Positions 5,628-6,437 of a stretch of DNA of 6,437 bases are shown here, one piece after another (positions within the stretch are counted from its first letter, which is position 1; every line of letters begins with the position of its first letter). Location of the stretch: assembly GCA_937892995.1 (NCBI GenBank), contig CALBJS010000195.1, forward strand, positions 1-6,437, given 5' to 3'. The translations under genes and the position numbers were made by a program. The notes below the pieces were generated by a model. It had not been told where the DNA came from. It was given only the letters and a program-made list of their open reading frames with translations, and did no database searches. Origin of the DNA: an uncultured Peptococcaceae bacterium (GTDB lineage: Bacteria; Bacillota; Desulfitobacteriia; Desulfitobacteriales; Syntrophobotulaceae).

Positions 5628-6437
5628 TCAGATCAGGTTAATATCTATCCATTCGTGCATCAAATCATCTAGTTCCTTTTCCCTTTCCTCATATTCATTA
5701 TGCAACCTTAAAGTCTCCTCGTAATCACCGCTAACTGCTTCTAACTTTTCTTCTAAGTCTTTAAGTATAACTTCCATGCTAGCTATCTGTTCCTCTATTA
5801 GTTTGATCTTTTTCTCTCTGCGTCTATTATTTCTGGATTCTTCCTGATAGCTTTTAGCAGCTTGGATTTCACCATCATTTAGTTTATCATCATAAACCTC
5901 TCTGGAATACAAATTCTCCATGATTTCCCGGTAAGTAGTATAATCGCCCTCTGTAATTTTTAGCCCTTGCGGGGTAAGTAAAGCAATCTTATTCACAGTC
6001 CTATTCAAAAAATATCGGTCATGAGAAACGGTTAGAATAGTCCCCTCGTATTCTTGCAAGGCTTCTTCTAATAATTCCCGAGTATCCATATCTAAGTGAT
6101 TAGTTGGTTCATCCAATAGGAGAAGGTTTCCTTGGGACAAGAAAAGCTTACAAAGAGCAAGCCTGCTTTTTTCTCCACCACTTAAAACATCAAGCGATTT
6201 AAAGACATCTTCCCCCCGAAAACCAAATCTTGCTAATAGATTACGTATTTGAGGATCATCGAGATTAGAGGAATATCTGATCTCGTCGATAACATTATCC
6301 CTAAGCCCGATATCTTCATGTTCCTGCGAGTAGTAGCCCAGGGTAACATTGGCTCCCATCCTGATTGTTCCCTTATAAGATATCTTACCTATTACTGCCT
6401 TTAGTAAGGATGTTTTCCCGACTCCGTTCTTGCCTAG
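5628..6437 (-). CDS. ABC-F family ATPase, C-terminal half (cut by window edge)
   Basis: ABC-F proteins are soluble twin-ATPase proteins without membrane domains; characterised members act on the ribosome, relieving stalling or protecting it from antibiotics. The visible 269 residues start inside the Walker A of the second ATPase domain (GKNGVGKTS, fragment residues 2-10). They continue through the Q-loop YYSQEHE, the signature LSGGEKSRLAL near 85-95, Walker B LLLLDEPTNHLD at 105-116 and the switch SHDRYF at 138-143. A highly charged C-terminal region from about 200 to 262 is probably coiled coil, as in the ABC-F C-terminal domain of Uup/YdiF-like members. The LDEPTNHLD motif is characteristic of ABC-F. 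The first ATPase domain and the inter-domain linker, which would show the subfamily, are outside the window. Whether it is a housekeeping factor or a resistance factor is therefore open; the coaE neighbour favours housekeeping. Confidence 0.95.
   Translation of the reverse strand, partial: LGKNGVGKTSLLKAVIGKISYKGTIRMGANVTLGYYSQEHEDIGLRDNVIDEIRYSSNLDDPQIRNLLARFGFRGEDVFKSLDVLSGGEKSRLALCKLFLSQGNLLLLDEPTNHLDMDTRELLEEALQEYEGTILTVSHDRYFLNRTVNKIALLTPQGLKITEGDYTTYREIMENLYSREVYDDKLNDGEIQAAKSYQEESRNNRRREKKIKLIEEQIASMEVILKDLEEKLEAVSGDYEETLRLHNEYEEREKELDDLMHEWIDINLI

Overview
The window carries ordinary amino-acid biosynthesis and housekeeping genes of a low-to-moderate GC bacterium. The Shine-Dalgarno sites are strong (GGAGG/AGGAGG), the promoters look like sigma-A sites, the intergenic DNA is AT-rich, and the protein sequences are Firmicutes-like. 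I infer a member of the Clostridia, possibly a Desulfitobacterium/Desulfosporosinus-type Peptococcaceae. The sequence alone cannot fix the genus.

Layout. Positions 1-1585 read leftwards: a promoter, a short leader with a terminator-like hairpin, ilvE (branched-chain aminotransferase), and the N-terminal third or so of ilvD (dihydroxy-acid dehydratase), which runs off the left edge. Positions 1648-4191 read rightwards from a divergent promoter: hom (homoserine dehydrogenase with a C-terminal ACT domain), thrB (homoserine kinase) and a strong rho-independent terminator. Positions 4247-4397 hold a structured repeat-like segment flanked by two identical 18-bp copies; its right part forms the 3' end of the next gene. 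Positions 4335-6437 read leftwards: the C-terminal half of an ABC-F ATPase (cut by the right edge), coaE (dephospho-CoA kinase), and a small membrane-anchored lytic transglycosylase.

How the genes relate. hom and thrB make O-phosphohomoserine for threonine. Threonine is the usual precursor of isoleucine, whose last steps need IlvD and IlvE. The divergent promoters share about 60 bp of AT-rich DNA between their -35 boxes, so joint control is possible. No threonine synthase (thrC) is present. The ABC-F and coaE genes are 8 bp apart and probably co-transcribed.

No clearly new multi-gene system is visible. The two points most worth a second look are the ilvE leader, a possible peptide-type attenuator with Leu/Val/Ile codons just before a terminator hairpin, and the repeat element that appears to have rewritten the C-terminus of the transglycosylase.
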